Assembly: GCF_013041615.1 (NCBI RefSeq)
Contig: NZ_JABEPQ010000002.1
Span: 1,040,477-1,104,476 of the forward strand
From: Knoellia koreensis
GTDB lineage: Bacteria; Actinomycetota; Actinomycetes; Actinomycetales; Dermatophilaceae
DNA length: 64,000 nucleotides
Direction: 5' to 3'
Below, in pieces: positions 24,936 through 33,958 of the stretch; positions within the stretch are counted from its first letter, which is position 1, and each line of letters opens with the position of its first letter. The position numbers and the translations under genes were made by a program. The notes beneath the pieces were generated by a model. It was not told the DNA's origin. It saw only the letters and a list, made by a program, of their open reading frames with translations, and did no database searches.

Positions 24936-25504
24936 GGTTTCCCCTTGAGTGTGTCGACCGTGACGAAGAACCCCTGCGGCACCTTGGAAACGGTGTAGGT
25001 GTACTCCTGACGGTCCGGACGTCCGGCCTTCACGACGGACGTACCCGCTGTGTCGACGACATCGACGCCGCTGACATCAATGCACGCCACCACGGCGAAC
25101 GCCTTGCCGTCCTTCGTCGTCGCGGATGATGACCGCACCACCGATTGGCCGACCTGAGTCCAGCCCTTCGCTTGGAGAGCCCCGAGCTCGACTCGCGACT
25201 GGCTGGCTGCCTGACCACGGGCCACCGTCGAGATGAGGTTGAGGCTCTTCTTCGGATCGGCGGCTAGCTGGTCGAGGACCCTCCAGTAGCGGCCGATCGT
25301 CTCCTCGGCCGACTTGATGTCCCTCTGGGCAGGGTTCAGGGGTGTCGGCGTCGACGTGGACGCCGTCGACGTGGACGTGGTGGTGGTCCACGAGCTCGTC
25401 ACGGGCGGCTGTGGATCGGGGTCGTTGCAGGCGGAGATCAGCACCATCACGGCGACCAGGCTCGCTGCACTGCCGAGGGCGCGGGTTCGGCTCCGGGTCG
25501 TCAT
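24929..25504 (-). CDS. Lipoprotein at the head of the Tad operon
   Basis: 191 residues. The N-terminus is a lipoprotein signal with lipobox LISAC (Cys26), followed by a Thr/Ser/Pro linker and a domain (about 60-190) resembling an NTF2-like fold: IKSAEETIGRYWRVLDQLAA, then a strand-rich half ending YTYTVSKVPQGFFVTVDTLK. Such proteins often precede Tad secretin-less pilus operons in actinobacteria. It is first in the leftward operon; the promoter is expected in 25505-25600. Confidence 0.7.
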   Translation of the reverse strand: MTTRSRTRALGSAASLVAVMVLISACNDPDPQPPVTSSWTTTTSTSTASTSTPTPLNPAQRDIKSAEETIGRYWRVLDQLAADPKKSLNLISTVARGQAASQSRVELGALQAKGWTQVGQSVVRSSSATTKDGKAFAVVACIDVSGVDVVDTAGTSVVKAGRPDRQEYTYTVSKVPQGFFVTVDTLKGKPC

Positions 25505-25819
25505 CTGCTTCTCCTCGATCTCATTGGGCTAAGGCTTGGATCAGTCCTGCGAGGGGACACTAGCTGCCGAACTTGATACAGCCAGACTAGTGCATCTATC
25601 TCGCTCAGGCATCTCGGCGCGCGCCGAGGGCCGCCCTGTGGGCGGATGCATGACGTTGTCTGCTGTGGTCAACCTGCTATCCCGTTGCACTTCTGTCCGT
25701 CCGCCGATGAGAGGCGTGGAGGATCGCGGATACGTTGCAGGGGACCAGGCCGATGGGTTCCTAGCGCTGACCCATCCCGAGATCAGAGAGTCCCGGGCGC
25801 AGTAGGGAAAGGATATTCG
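25505..25819. other. Divergent intergenic region of 315 bp
   Basis: Contains no supported gene. It separates the leftward Tad operon (first ATG at 25504, with GAGGAG about 5 nt before it) from the rightward SDR gene (ATG at 25820, with GGGAAAGGA just before it). Both promoters must lie here. I find no long inverted repeat. Confidence 0.5.
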
Positions 25820-26653
25820 ATGTTTCGTCTGGCATCCATCGGAGGCAAGTCGATGCGTTCGCGTCGTGCGGTGGTGACTGGGGCCGGTGGAGGTATCGGC
25901 GCAGCGTTGGCGACTCAGCTCGCCGCCGCGGGGACCGCCGTGGTCCTAGTCGACAACAACCCCGACGCGCTGTCGCGGGTGGCGGATCGCTGCAGGGACC
26001 TAGGTGTCCCTGCGAGCAGCTGGGAAGTCGACGTCGCCGACCATGGTGCTGTCGTTGATGCCGCCCGGCAGGTCGTCGAGGACGACGGCCCACCGGATGC
26101 GCTGTTCAACGTCGCCGGCCTGATCCATCATGGCCCGCTCGTCGACTCCGACTTCGCCGACATCCAGCGGGTCATCCAGGTCGATCTGCTCGGCACGATC
26201 TCCTGCTGCCAAGCCTTCCTCCCGGCGCTGTCTACGCATGCCAGGGCACGGATCGTCAACGTTTCCAGTGCGTTCGGGCTGGTGGGCGTGGCTGGGTACA
26301 GCGCCTACAACGCTGCGAAGTTCGCCGTCAGAGGGTTCACCGAGGCACTGCAGCAGGAGACCCCCGCCAATGTGACGGTGAGCTGCGCATTCCCGGGTGG
26401 GGTGCGGACCGACGTCATGCGTAACGGGCTCTACGCAACGGCTGCCGACCGAGCAGGCATCGTGGAGCGATTTGACGACGTCATAGCGCGTACCTCCCCC
26501 GATGCCGCAGCCGAAGTGATACTCCGGGGATCTGGCCTAGGTCGTCGTCGCATCATTGTCGGCGCAGACGCCCAGGTTGCGAACGCGTTGTCCCGGATCG
26601 CCGGCAGCCGGTACCAGGTCTTGACCCGCCGACTTGGCGCTGGGCGCACCTAG
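25820..26653 (+). CDS. Short-chain dehydrogenase/reductase
   Basis: 277 residues from the ATG at 25820. Classical SDR features: TGAGGGIG nucleotide-binding motif near residue 20, NVAG, catalytic Ser in NVSSAFG, YSAYNAAK (Tyr-x-x-x-Lys) and a PGGVRTDV segment. The family reduces or oxidises alcohol/keto groups with NAD(P)H in the cytoplasm. The substrate cannot be told. A start 11 codons later (ATG at 25853) would remove the leading MFRLASIGGKS and is an alternative. The gene is next to a PAS-like protein with 28 nt between them, possibly an operon. Confidence 0.9.
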   Translation: MFRLASIGGKSMRSRRAVVTGAGGGIGAALATQLAAAGTAVVLVDNNPDALSRVADRCRDLGVPASSWEVDVADHGAVVDAARQVVEDDGPPDALFNVAGLIHHGPLVDSDFADIQRVIQVDLLGTISCCQAFLPALSTHARARIVNVSSAFGLVGVAGYSAYNAAKFAVRGFTEALQQETPANVTVSCAFPGGVRTDVMRNGLYATAADRAGIVERFDDVIARTSPDAAAEVILRGSGLGRRRIIVGADAQVANALSRIAGSRYQVLTRRLGAGRT

Positions 26654-26681
26654 ACTCTCAAGGGTTTACGAAGGGGATGCC

Positions 26682-27701
26682 ATGTCCAACCGCTGGCTCT
26701 TGATCGAAACCTTCGGAGGGGATCTCCCCCCGAGCATCATCGGGGTCGGTTCGACCCCGAAGCGCATGGTCCCGCTGCGCTCGGTCCTGGGACGGGGTCG
26801 ATCGCTTCGAGCTGTCGAGGAGATCGTCGCCGAGGTGACGGAAAGCGGCAGAGCTCAGGAGCTCGTGACCCACGATGGGGGCCGTCGCGTCCTGGGCTAC
26901 CCGCTGCATTCCTACCGGGGCGACGTGCACGGCGTGTGGGTATGGACGGGTCAAGTCGACGAGACAGCCCCGGAACGCGGCCTGGCCGGCGCCTGGCACT
27001 TCAACCTCAGTACCGACACCATCGGCGGCAGCGACGACCTGCTCGACCTGTACGGGGTCGAGCCCGAGGACCGGCAGACCGAGCGTGCCACCGCAGAGGC
27101 CTTCACCCGCCTCGTCCCGAACACCGACGATGCCGCAGCACTGGCCCTGCTGATCCGGTCAAGGCCAGGCGACGAGCATCAGGCGGTCTGGGCCATCCGC
27201 CGCGACGACGGCGAGATGCGAGCCGGACACCTGTCGTGCCGCGCCGTCGAGGAGCTCCGGGACGGCCGCGTCGAAGTCGTGCTTCGAGGCATCACCCAAG
27301 ACATCGGCCCGGCCGAGGCGACCCCTGCCGCCCCTCCCCCGGTCGTGTTGGAGCAACGAGTGCTCGAGAGCATGGCGCGGCCTGGCGAACACCGCGCCCT
27401 GTTCAACCTCAAGAACCTCAGGATCCTGCGCTGGATCGACCAGCCGCTGCCGGGCCTGCACTGGACCCTGGACCCAGCGCATCCCGACGCCAGGTGGATC
27501 CACCCCGACGACGAAGGCGTCGCCGAGCAGATCTCCGCCTCCCTCCGCACCGGGCGCACCACCGGCCGGCTCCGAATGGCGGCCGAGGGAGGCGGCTGGA
27601 TCACGGTCGACGTGCTCGCCAACATCGTGCTGCTCGACCAGCACACCACCGCCGGCCTGTTCACTCTCCGCCGCGTCGAGCAGCCGTCAGAGCGGCCCTG
27701 A
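26682..27701 (+). CDS. PAS/GAF-like sensory protein (DUF5593-like)
   Basis: 339 residues from the ATG at 26682 (GAAGGGG about 6 nt upstream). The N-terminus (NRWLLIETFGGDLPPSIIGV, then GSTPKRMVPLRSVLGRGRSL) matches a mycobacterial/actinobacterial family annotated as DUF5593 with PAS-type domains, in my recollection. Two PAS-like segments may follow (AWHFNLSTDTIGGSDDLLDL and ILRWIDQPLPGLHWTLDPAH). No kinase, cyclase or HTH domain is attached, so it may act through partners. Its last 41 nt overlap the convergent XRE gene. Confidence 0.65.
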   Translation: MSNRWLLIETFGGDLPPSIIGVGSTPKRMVPLRSVLGRGRSLRAVEEIVAEVTESGRAQELVTHDGGRRVLGYPLHSYRGDVHGVWVWTGQVDETAPERGLAGAWHFNLSTDTIGGSDDLLDLYGVEPEDRQTERATAEAFTRLVPNTDDAAALALLIRSRPGDEHQAVWAIRRDDGEMRAGHLSCRAVEELRDGRVEVVLRGITQDIGPAEATPAAPPPVVLEQRVLESMARPGEHRALFNLKNLRILRWIDQPLPGLHWTLDPAHPDARWIHPDDEGVAEQISASLRTGRTTGRLRMAAEGGGWITVDVLANIVLLDQHTTAGLFTLRRVEQPSERP

Positions 27702-28098
27702 CCTCGTCAACGCCAACTCCCAGCACCTTGGCCAGCGCCTGCAAGGCGACCTGTGACGGCATACGGTCCAGCTGACCAGACTCCCAGCGCGCATAGGTCG
27801 GAACGGACACGTGCGTCTCCTCGGCGACCTGCCGTGCGCTGAGACCGGCCAGGACTCGCAGCCGTCGAAGGTCTGGGTCCCCCGTTGCGGGGACGAGCAA
27901 GTCCGCCGACGTGACGTTCAGGACGTCGGCGATCCTGTGCAGGACCTCCGCTCGGGGGACCGACGCGCTCCTCTCCCACCTCGACACCCGCTCTCCTCCA
28001 GCCACTCCCACGAGGCGTGCCAGTTCGTGCTGTGTGAGGCCGGCCTTGACGCGAGCATCACGCAGCGCCTGAGGGTCCACCAAAGGGTCGGTCTGCAT
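27661..28098 (-). CDS. Double XRE-type HTH regulator
   Basis: 145 residues from the ATG at 28098. Two complete XRE helix-turn-helix domains: residues about 10-66 (LRDARVKAGLTQHELARLVG, SRWERSASVPRAEVLHRIAD) and 77-133 (LRVLAGLSARQVAEETHVSV, ARWESGQL). Both have the Q/R-x-V/L-A-E pattern with a Trp-Glu recognition end, so it can bind DNA as a pseudo-dimer. It converges on and overlaps the PAS-like gene by 41 nt, so the two transcripts are antisense at their ends. The target is unknown. Confidence 0.8.
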   Translation of the reverse strand: MQTDPLVDPQALRDARVKAGLTQHELARLVGVAGGERVSRWERSASVPRAEVLHRIADVLNVTSADLLVPATGDPDLRRLRVLAGLSARQVAEETHVSVPTYARWESGQLDRMPSQVALQALAKVLGVGVDEVRAALTAARRGGE

Positions 28099-28405
28099 CA
28101 CCGCGCACCCTACGGCCCTCATCGAGCCCAAGACCAGACGGGCAACCCACCCGCGAGAGCAGCTCGATGCCAACTCGGGCGGCGGCTCGAGCTCCCGGGG
28201 TCCACTTTCCTCTGTTCTGGCACCAGCAGAGCGGACTCCCCCGCACCAGCACGCTCAACGTCGAACTCAACTACGTAGAGAGGATCCATGGCTCACCTGA
28301 CCGATGCGCCTTGTGCCCGGGGACACTCCGGCAGAGGAATCGGCTCGGCGACCGGATTCTCGAGGCCTCCACGAGCCCGCCGGGCGAAGGAATACAGTCC
28401 TACCC
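28099..28405. other. Intergenic region of 307 bp
   Basis: No supported gene. It holds the divergent promoters of the XRE regulator (left) and the hypothetical protein at 28406 (right). Short open frames here have no ribosome site and no recognisable product. The direct upstream sequence of the right gene (GGCGAAGGAATACAG) contains a plausible AAGGA at about 15 nt. Confidence 0.4.
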
Positions 28406-29122
28406 ATGGGGCGGATCAGGGGTCACTACGAATGGGACGACGACGACCTGTCCCCCGGCCAGAAACGGGAAGGCGGCCTCCACCAGAACCTCTACGACCG
28501 CGACGGCCATCTGCAAGGGAGTGCTCGATTCATTCCCGACGATGGCACCGACTCCGACCCGCTCGTCGTCACCCAGAACGTCTACATCACCGTTGAGCAG
28601 CGACGCGAAGACCAAGACGAGGACGAACTCGCCCAAGCTGTCGCGGCCGTAGTCCTGCATCTCCTAGGCCGCGGCCTCATCGCCGCCCAGCCGCACATTC
28701 AGCAATGGTGGCGCGAGTCCGGACGATCAGCCGTCCAAGCGCGCCGCGACAGGCTGGCCGCACGCGTGCCGCTATGGATGGTGCGCAGGTCGCGCACTAT
28801 CGACGCCACCGTCGCCGACCCCGGCCGACAAATCGCCAATTCACCACACGAAGGCCGCCCCGATATGTCCCGCGCGGAGGCGCAAGCGCGCTACCTCGCC
28901 GCCCTCGCGGCCAAGGCATACAGCGACGAGCAGATTCGCCTGGTGGCCAAAGCCCACATCATCGACACCGACGGTCTCGAGCAGTTACAACGCTCCATCG
29001 CCGAACTGCCACCAGCGCAGCTCAGAGGACTCCTGGAAGCGATGGCCCTCAACCCGAGCCTCCTCAGCGACGAATCACTCGCCGAACTCGCCAGCCTTCT
29101 GGCCCGACGCGAACTGCAATGA
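28406..29122 (+). CDS. Conserved hypothetical protein
   Basis: 238 residues from the ATG at 28406; longer in-frame starts exist upstream (28304) but MGRIRGHYEWDDDDL looks like a true N-terminus. The first 60 residues (GGLHQNLYDRDGHLQGSARF) contain a short repeated-strand motif that I have seen in actinobacterial plasmid/prophage proteins. The middle holds a hydrophobic stretch (AQAVAAVVLHLLGRGLIAAQ), possibly a weak membrane or buried helix. The C-terminal half is helical, with EAQARYLAALAAKAYSDEQI. Function unknown. It is followed within 70 nt by the IS3 element. Confidence 0.55.
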   Translation: MGRIRGHYEWDDDDLSPGQKREGGLHQNLYDRDGHLQGSARFIPDDGTDSDPLVVTQNVYITVEQRREDQDEDELAQAVAAVVLHLLGRGLIAAQPHIQQWWRESGRSAVQARRDRLAARVPLWMVRRSRTIDATVADPGRQIANSPHEGRPDMSRAEAQARYLAALAAKAYSDEQIRLVAKAHIIDTDGLEQLQRSIAELPPAQLRGLLEAMALNPSLLSDESLAELASLLARRELQ

Positions 29123-29248
29123 CACCCGACGATCGCGCGCGCCGACCACTGAGCACCCGCGAAGGGGACTGCTGAAGGTTGGCTCTCGGGACTGCTGCAC
29201 GGATTGGGGACATCGAGTTTGGCTAGGGCGAGGGTCCTGGCTGGAAGG

Positions 29249-29566
29249 ATGTTCATCGTGGCTGGCAGGTACCCAACGGAGTTCAAGGAGGACGTGATCC
29301 GGGTTGCCCGCGATCGCGGACCCGGGGAGACACTCGAACAGATCGCGCACGACTTTGGTGTGCACCCGGTGACGTTGTCTAAGTGGCTGCGTCAGGCCGA
29401 CATCGAGGACGGTGCCAGGGCTGGAGTGACCAAGGAGCAGGCCGGCGAGCTGCGTGAGGCACGTCGTCGGATCCGGCGCCTGGAGCAGGAGAACGAGGTC
29501 CTGCGCAGGGCCGCGGCGTACCTGTCGCAGGCGCATCTACCGGGAAAAGGTTCTACCCGCTCGTGA
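29249..29566 (+). CDS. IS3 OrfA (helix-turn-helix, leucine zipper)
   Basis: 105 residues from the ATG at 29249; a longer frame begins at 29204. HTH part: YPTEFKEDVIRVARDRG, then ETLEQIAHDFGVHPVTLSKW, a textbook IS3 OrfA DNA-binding domain. The heptad region (ARRRIRRLEQENEVLRRAAA) forms a leucine zipper for dimer formation. The frame ends LPGKGSTRS just after a GGGAAAAGG run, the expected place for programmed -1 frameshifting into OrfB. Confidence 0.88.
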   Translation: MFIVAGRYPTEFKEDVIRVARDRGPGETLEQIAHDFGVHPVTLSKWLRQADIEDGARAGVTKEQAGELREARRRIRRLEQENEVLRRAAAYLSQAHLPGKGSTRS

Positions 29567-29594
29567 GAGACCTCGTAGCGAGCGGGTCCCGGCG

Positions 29595-30434
29595 GTGGTG
29601 TCGCTCGAGGTCCTTGGGCTGGGTCGGTCGCCGTACTACCGGTGGTTGGCGACCCCGGTCACCGGCAGCGAGCTGACCGAGGCTTACCTGTCGAACGCGG
29701 TCTTCGACGCCCACCGCGACGACCCGGAGTTCGGGTACCGGTTCCTGTTCGACGAGGTCACCGACGCCGGCCACGTTGCCAGCGAACGGACGATGTGGCG
29801 GATCTGCTCGGACAACGGCTGGTGGAGCGTGTTCGGCAAGAAGAAGCGCGGCAAGCGGGGCAAGGTCGGCACCCCGGCCCACGATGACCTGGTGCGGCGC
29901 GTGTTCACCGCCGATGGCCCGAACCGGCTGTGGGTGACCGACCTGACCGAGCACCGCACCGGTGAGGGCAAGCTGTACCTGTGCGCGATCAAGGACGTGT
30001 GGTCCAACCGGATCGTGGGCTACTCCATTAGCGACCGGATGGAGTCCAAGATCGCCGTCGACGCCCTCAACAACGCGGCCTCCCGACGCCGGATCGAGGG
30101 CCTGACCGTGGCCGGCTGCACGCTGCATTCGGACAGGGGCTCGCAATTTCGCGCCCGGAAGCTGCAGCAGACGCTGTGGCGCCACCAGATGGTCGGCTCC
30201 ATGGGCCAGGTCGGCTCAGCGGGTGACAACGCCGCCATGGAAAGCTTCTTCGCCCTCCTGCAAAAGAACGTCCTCGACCGGCGTCGATGGGATACCCGCG
30301 ACGAGCTGCGGATCGCGATCGTGACCTGGATCGAACGGACCTACCACCGACGCCGACGACAAGACCGCCTCGGCCGGTTGACGCCCATCGAGTACGAACT
30401 CATCATGAGCAAGGCCGCCGATCAGGCAGCGTAG
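29595..30434 (+). CDS. IS3 OrfB (DDE transposase)
   Basis: About 280 residues in this frame. Catalytic triad: first Asp in RLWVTDLTEHRT, second in LHSDRGSQF, and the Glu in DNAAMESFFALLQKN, all present. The normal fusion point would read RFYPLVRDL after frameshifting, and that sequence is present (29551-29577) but in the -1 frame relative to the OrfB body. The body frame resumes near 29580 with ERVPAVVSLEVLG. A single missing base around 29579 therefore seems to separate the slip site from the catalytic body, so this copy may be defective or rely on internal initiation (GTG at 29595). Confidence 0.8.
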   Translation: MVSLEVLGLGRSPYYRWLATPVTGSELTEAYLSNAVFDAHRDDPEFGYRFLFDEVTDAGHVASERTMWRICSDNGWWSVFGKKKRGKRGKVGTPAHDDLVRRVFTADGPNRLWVTDLTEHRTGEGKLYLCAIKDVWSNRIVGYSISDRMESKIAVDALNNAASRRRIEGLTVAGCTLHSDRGSQFRARKLQQTLWRHQMVGSMGQVGSAGDNAAMESFFALLQKNVLDRRRWDTRDELRIAIVTWIERTYHRRRRQDRLGRLTPIEYELIMSKAADQAA

Positions 30435-30464
30435 AAATCAGTCCCCTGATCGTGCAGCAGTCCC

Positions 30465-30730
30465 GTCCTTCGCGGAACCGCCCTGCTCAATCTGTCCGAG
30501 CAGGTCCGTGCGACCCAGCCGAGCGTCAAGCGCGCAGGGCGCGCGGCAGGCTCTGCGGGTTTCTTCATGGTTGGACCTCACCCGGCCTAACGAGGGGACG
30601 GGCCATTGGCGCGGGACGACGGCGCACAGGCGCAGAACGCGCCATGCGCCGTTCTAGCCGGTGCGGGGCGCCTCGGCGGTTCGACAACGACGATGCGCTC
30701 GCCCTGCACGGCACGTGCACAGGGCGTTTG
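30465..30730. other. Gap between the IS3 copy and the cstR-like gene
   Basis: 266 bp without a supported gene. GC-rich with short imperfect dyads (for example AGAACG...CGTTCT near 30639-30660). It may hold the terminator of the leftward trx-DUF302-cstR operon; I cannot single out one structure. Confidence 0.35.
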
Positions 30731-31474
<744 letters not shown>

Positions 31475-31504
31475 TCACGTGCTCGGTATCGCGGGTGCGG
31501 ACGT

Positions 31505-31873
31505 TTAGGCGGGCTGGTTCTGCTGGGCGAGCTGGGTGCGGATGGCGTCCATGTCCAGGGCGCGGACGCCGTCGATGACCTGCTCGAGACCGGCAGCCGG
31601 GAGGGCTCCCGGCTGGGAGAACACCAGGATGCCGTCGCGGAACGCCATCAGGGTGGGGATGGACGTGATCTTCGCGGCGGCGGCGAGGGTCTGCTCGTCT
31701 TCGGTGTCGACCTTGCCGAACACGATGTCGTCGTGGGTGACCGAGGCGGCCTCGAATACGGGCGCGAACTGGCGGCACGGGCCGCACCAGGACGCCCAGA
31801 AGTCGACCAGGACGATGCCGCCGGCCGTGATGGTGGACTCGAAGTTCTTTGAGGTGAGGGTCTGCGTGGCCAT
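31505..31873 (-). CDS. trxA: Thioredoxin
   Basis: 122 residues with the active site WCGPC (Cys30, Cys33) in VDFWASWCGPC, the TSIPTLMAFRDG cis-Pro segment and normal family length. Reduces disulfides and persulfides in the cytoplasm; in this context it may reduce protein or small-molecule persulfides and regenerate rhodaneses. First gene of the trx-DUF302-cstR operon. GGAGCACAACC precedes the ATG. Confidence 0.93.
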   Translation of the reverse strand: MATQTLTSKNFESTITAGGIVLVDFWASWCGPCRQFAPVFEAASVTHDDIVFGKVDTEDEQTLAAAAKITSIPTLMAFRDGILVFSQPGALPAAGLEQVIDGVRALDMDAIRTQLAQQNQPA

Positions 31874-31906
31874 GGGTTGTGCTCCTGTGCATATGGTTGA
31901 GGAAAA

Positions 31907-31922
31907 ATACCTGGTGGGGTAT
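31907..31922. promoter_or_regulatory. CstR-type operator 1
   Basis: ATACC-TGGTGG-GGTAT, a perfect 5+5-bp inverted repeat 34 bp before the thioredoxin start. It matches two further copies in the same divergent region. The G/C-rich core between AT-containing arms is what CsoR/CstR family operators look like. A TTGATA -35-like element overlaps it on the minus strand. Confidence 0.7.
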
Positions 31923-32016
31923 CAAGCGATGCCCGTCTGACATTCATTCCCAACGCGACTTGCGCTCCGACCACTGCCGGTCGGGGCTTAGCTCGGCAGC
32001 CCCGGGCTTGACGGGA

Positions 32017-32032
32017 ATACCCCCGAGGGTAC
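32017..32032. promoter_or_regulatory. CstR-type operator 2
   Basis: ATACC-CCCGAG-GGTAC; one base differs from the full inverted repeat. It stands between the leftward trx operon and the rightward rhodanese operon, 35 bp (centre to centre) before operator 3, and just upstream of a TTGAGC -35-like hexamer at 32038. Confidence 0.65.
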
Positions 32033-32051
32033 TACGGTTGAGCCTACTCAG

Positions 32052-32067
32052 ATACCCCTGTAGGTAT
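32052..32067. promoter_or_regulatory. CstR-type operator 3, overlapping the rhodanese promoter
   Basis: ATACC-CCTGTA-GGTAT, a perfect 5+5 inverted repeat. It overlaps a likely -10 element (TAGGTA at 32061-32066) placed 17 bp after TTGAGC at 32038-32043. Bound repressor would block the rhodanese/MBL promoter directly; persulfide would release it. Confidence 0.7.
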
Positions 32068-32094
32068 CTCACCCCCATCGTGAGGAGTTCTGGA

Positions 32095-32418
32095 ATGTCC
32101 GAGGTCACCCTCGACGCCTTCGCCGACGCCCTGGCCGACGGGGCCACCGTCATCGACGTCCGCGAGCCCGGCGAATACGTCGGCGGACACGTCCCCGGCG
32201 CCGTCCTCATGCCGATGGGCGAGCTGCCATCGCGAACCGGCGAGCTCGACAAGTCCCGCCCCGTCTTCATCATCTGCGCCTCCGGGAACCGATCCGGTGC
32301 CATGACCGACTACCTGCGGCACAACGGGTTTGACGCGCGTTCCGTCGCCGGTGGCACCTCCGGCTGGGTCCACACTGGCCGTCCCGTGGTGACCGGCACC
32401 CGGCCGAACGCCGCCTGA
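32095..32418 (+). CDS. Single-domain rhodanese
   Basis: 107 residues from the ATG at 32095 with GAGGAG about 10 nt upstream. Rhodanese motifs: VIDVREPGEYVGGHVPGAVL and the active-site loop starting at Cys61 (CASGNRS), then a GGTSGW end. Moves sulfane sulfur between thiosulfate/persulfide donors and thiols. First gene of the rightward operon behind the three operator sites; the MBL-rhodanese gene follows after 57 nt. Confidence 0.93.
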   Translation: MSEVTLDAFADALADGATVIDVREPGEYVGGHVPGAVLMPMGELPSRTGELDKSRPVFIICASGNRSGAMTDYLRHNGFDARSVAGGTSGWVHTGRPVVTGTRPNAA

Positions 32419-32475
32419 GTGGCACTAGAACAGCCCACCATTGCGCACGACCGACCCCGACTGCGAAGGAACCCC

Positions 32476-33879
32476 ATGAGCACCCCCACGACGACCACCC
32501 CAGTCATCGTCCCCATCGACACCCCCACTCTCGGTGACCGCTCCTACCTCGCCCATGACGGGCAGGTCGCTGTGGTCATCGACCCGCAACGCGACATCGA
32601 CCGCGTCCAGGCCCTCGCCGCAGACGCCGGCGTGCGCATCACGCACGTGTTCGAGACCCACATCCACAACGACTACGTCACCGGCGGCCTTGCCCTCGCG
32701 GCGGCGACCGGTGCCAGATACCACGTCAACGCCGCAGACGACGTCGCGTACGACCGCTCGCCCATCAGCGACGACGACGTCGTCGAGGTGTCCGCCACGA
32801 TGCGGGTCCGCGCCATCGCCACCCCTGGCCACACCTACACCCACCTGTCCTACGCCCTCGAGGCAGCACCCGCTGCTGGCGCGGCGTTCGAGCCGGTCGG
32901 CGTCTTCACCGGCGGGTCACTGCTGTTCGGCGGCACCGGCCGCCCGGACCTGCTCGGCCATGACCACACCCACGAGCTGGTGAACCACCAGTTCGCCTCG
33001 GCGCACCGGCTCGCCGAGGAGCTGCCCGAGCACACGCACGTCCTGCCCACCCACGGCTTCGGGTCGTTCTGCTCCGCCGGTTCCACCGGCGACACGACCG
33101 CCTCCACCATCGGACAGGAACGCAAGCAGAACCCCGCCCTGACAGAAGGCCGGGAGCGCTGGGTCGCCGACACCCTGGCCGGCCTGGACGCCTACCCGGC
33201 GTACTACGCGCACATGGGCCCGGCCAACGAGGCCGGCCCGAGCGCGCCCGACCTGAACGCGCCGCAGGCGGCCGACAGGGACACCCTGGCCGCGCGCATC
33301 GCGGCCGGTGAGTGGGTGGTGGACCTGCGCACCCGGACCGCGTTCGCCGCGGGTCACGTCACCGGCACCCTCAACTTCGGGCTCGACGGCCAGTTCGCCA
33401 CATACCTCGGCTGGCTCATCCCGTGGGGCACCCCGCTGACCCTTCTCGGAGACAGCGCAGAGCAGGTCGCGGACGCGCAGCGTGAGCTGGTGCGTATCGG
33501 CATCGACCGCCTCGAAGGTGCCGCGACCGGCACCCCGGACGACTGGACCGACGGCGACCTCGGCACGTTCGAGCGGGTCGCGTTCGCCGACCTCGCCCAG
33601 GTCCGCCACCACCGCCCCGTGCAGGTCCTCGACGTGCGCCGGGCCTCGGAGTACGACGACGGACACATCGACGACGCCACGAACATCCCGTTGCACGAGC
33701 TGCTTTCCCGTATCGGTGACGTCCCGGCCGGCGAGGTCTGGGTGCACTGCGCCGGCGGGTACCGCGCCTCCATCGCTGCGTCCGTCCTGGCCGCCCGCGG
33801 CATCCTCGTCGTGGCCGTCGACGACAGCTTCGCGGAGAACGCCGCTGCGGCTGGACTTCCCATCGCCACCGCCGCCTGA
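32476..33879 (+). CDS. MBL-fold persulfide dioxygenase-like protein with two rhodanese domains (copy 1)
   Basis: 467 residues. N-terminal metallo-beta-lactamase domain: THIHNDYVTGG (H62, H64, D66), TPGHTYTH and the GRPDLLG metal-ligand Asp, as in ETHE1-type persulfide dioxygenases that oxidise glutathione or low-thiol persulfide to sulfite. The middle rhodanese-like domain (VVDLRTRTAFAAGHVTGTLN) lacks an active Cys; the last (about 365-460) has VHCAGGYRAS with catalytic Cys. Second gene of the CstR-controlled operon. A second copy of about 460 residues occurs at 45894. RBS GAAGGA stands 8 nt before the ATG. Confidence 0.92.
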   Translation: MSTPTTTTPVIVPIDTPTLGDRSYLAHDGQVAVVIDPQRDIDRVQALAADAGVRITHVFETHIHNDYVTGGLALAAATGARYHVNAADDVAYDRSPISDDDVVEVSATMRVRAIATPGHTYTHLSYALEAAPAAGAAFEPVGVFTGGSLLFGGTGRPDLLGHDHTHELVNHQFASAHRLAEELPEHTHVLPTHGFGSFCSAGSTGDTTASTIGQERKQNPALTEGRERWVADTLAGLDAYPAYYAHMGPANEAGPSAPDLNAPQAADRDTLAARIAAGEWVVDLRTRTAFAAGHVTGTLNFGLDGQFATYLGWLIPWGTPLTLLGDSAEQVADAQRELVRIGIDRLEGAATGTPDDWTDGDLGTFERVAFADLAQVRHHRPVQVLDVRRASEYDDGHIDDATNIPLHELLSRIGDVPAGEVWVHCAGGYRASIAASVLAARGILVVAVDDSFAENAAAAGLPIATAA

Positions 33880-33958
33880 GGCACCACCACCGCGCCCGTC
33901 GCCCACCACCTCAGACCCACGACGCCTTTCACCACCCCACCTCGAAGGAGAACTCACC

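Larger units (their letters stand above)
29188..30464 (+). mobile_element. IS3-family insertion sequence
   Basis: 1277 bp bounded by imperfect terminal inverted repeats: left GGGACTGCTGCACGGATTGG from 29188, right (read on the minus strand) GGGACTGCTGCACGATCAGG from 30464. It carries overlapping OrfA and OrfB of the IS3/IS150 type. Clean 3-4-bp target duplications are not visible (CTC left, GTC right). Outside the ends, CCGCGAAGG...GGACTGCTG at 29157-29174 is repeated in inverted form at 30456-30476, so the outermost boundary may differ or an older copy may have stood here. Confidence 0.85.
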
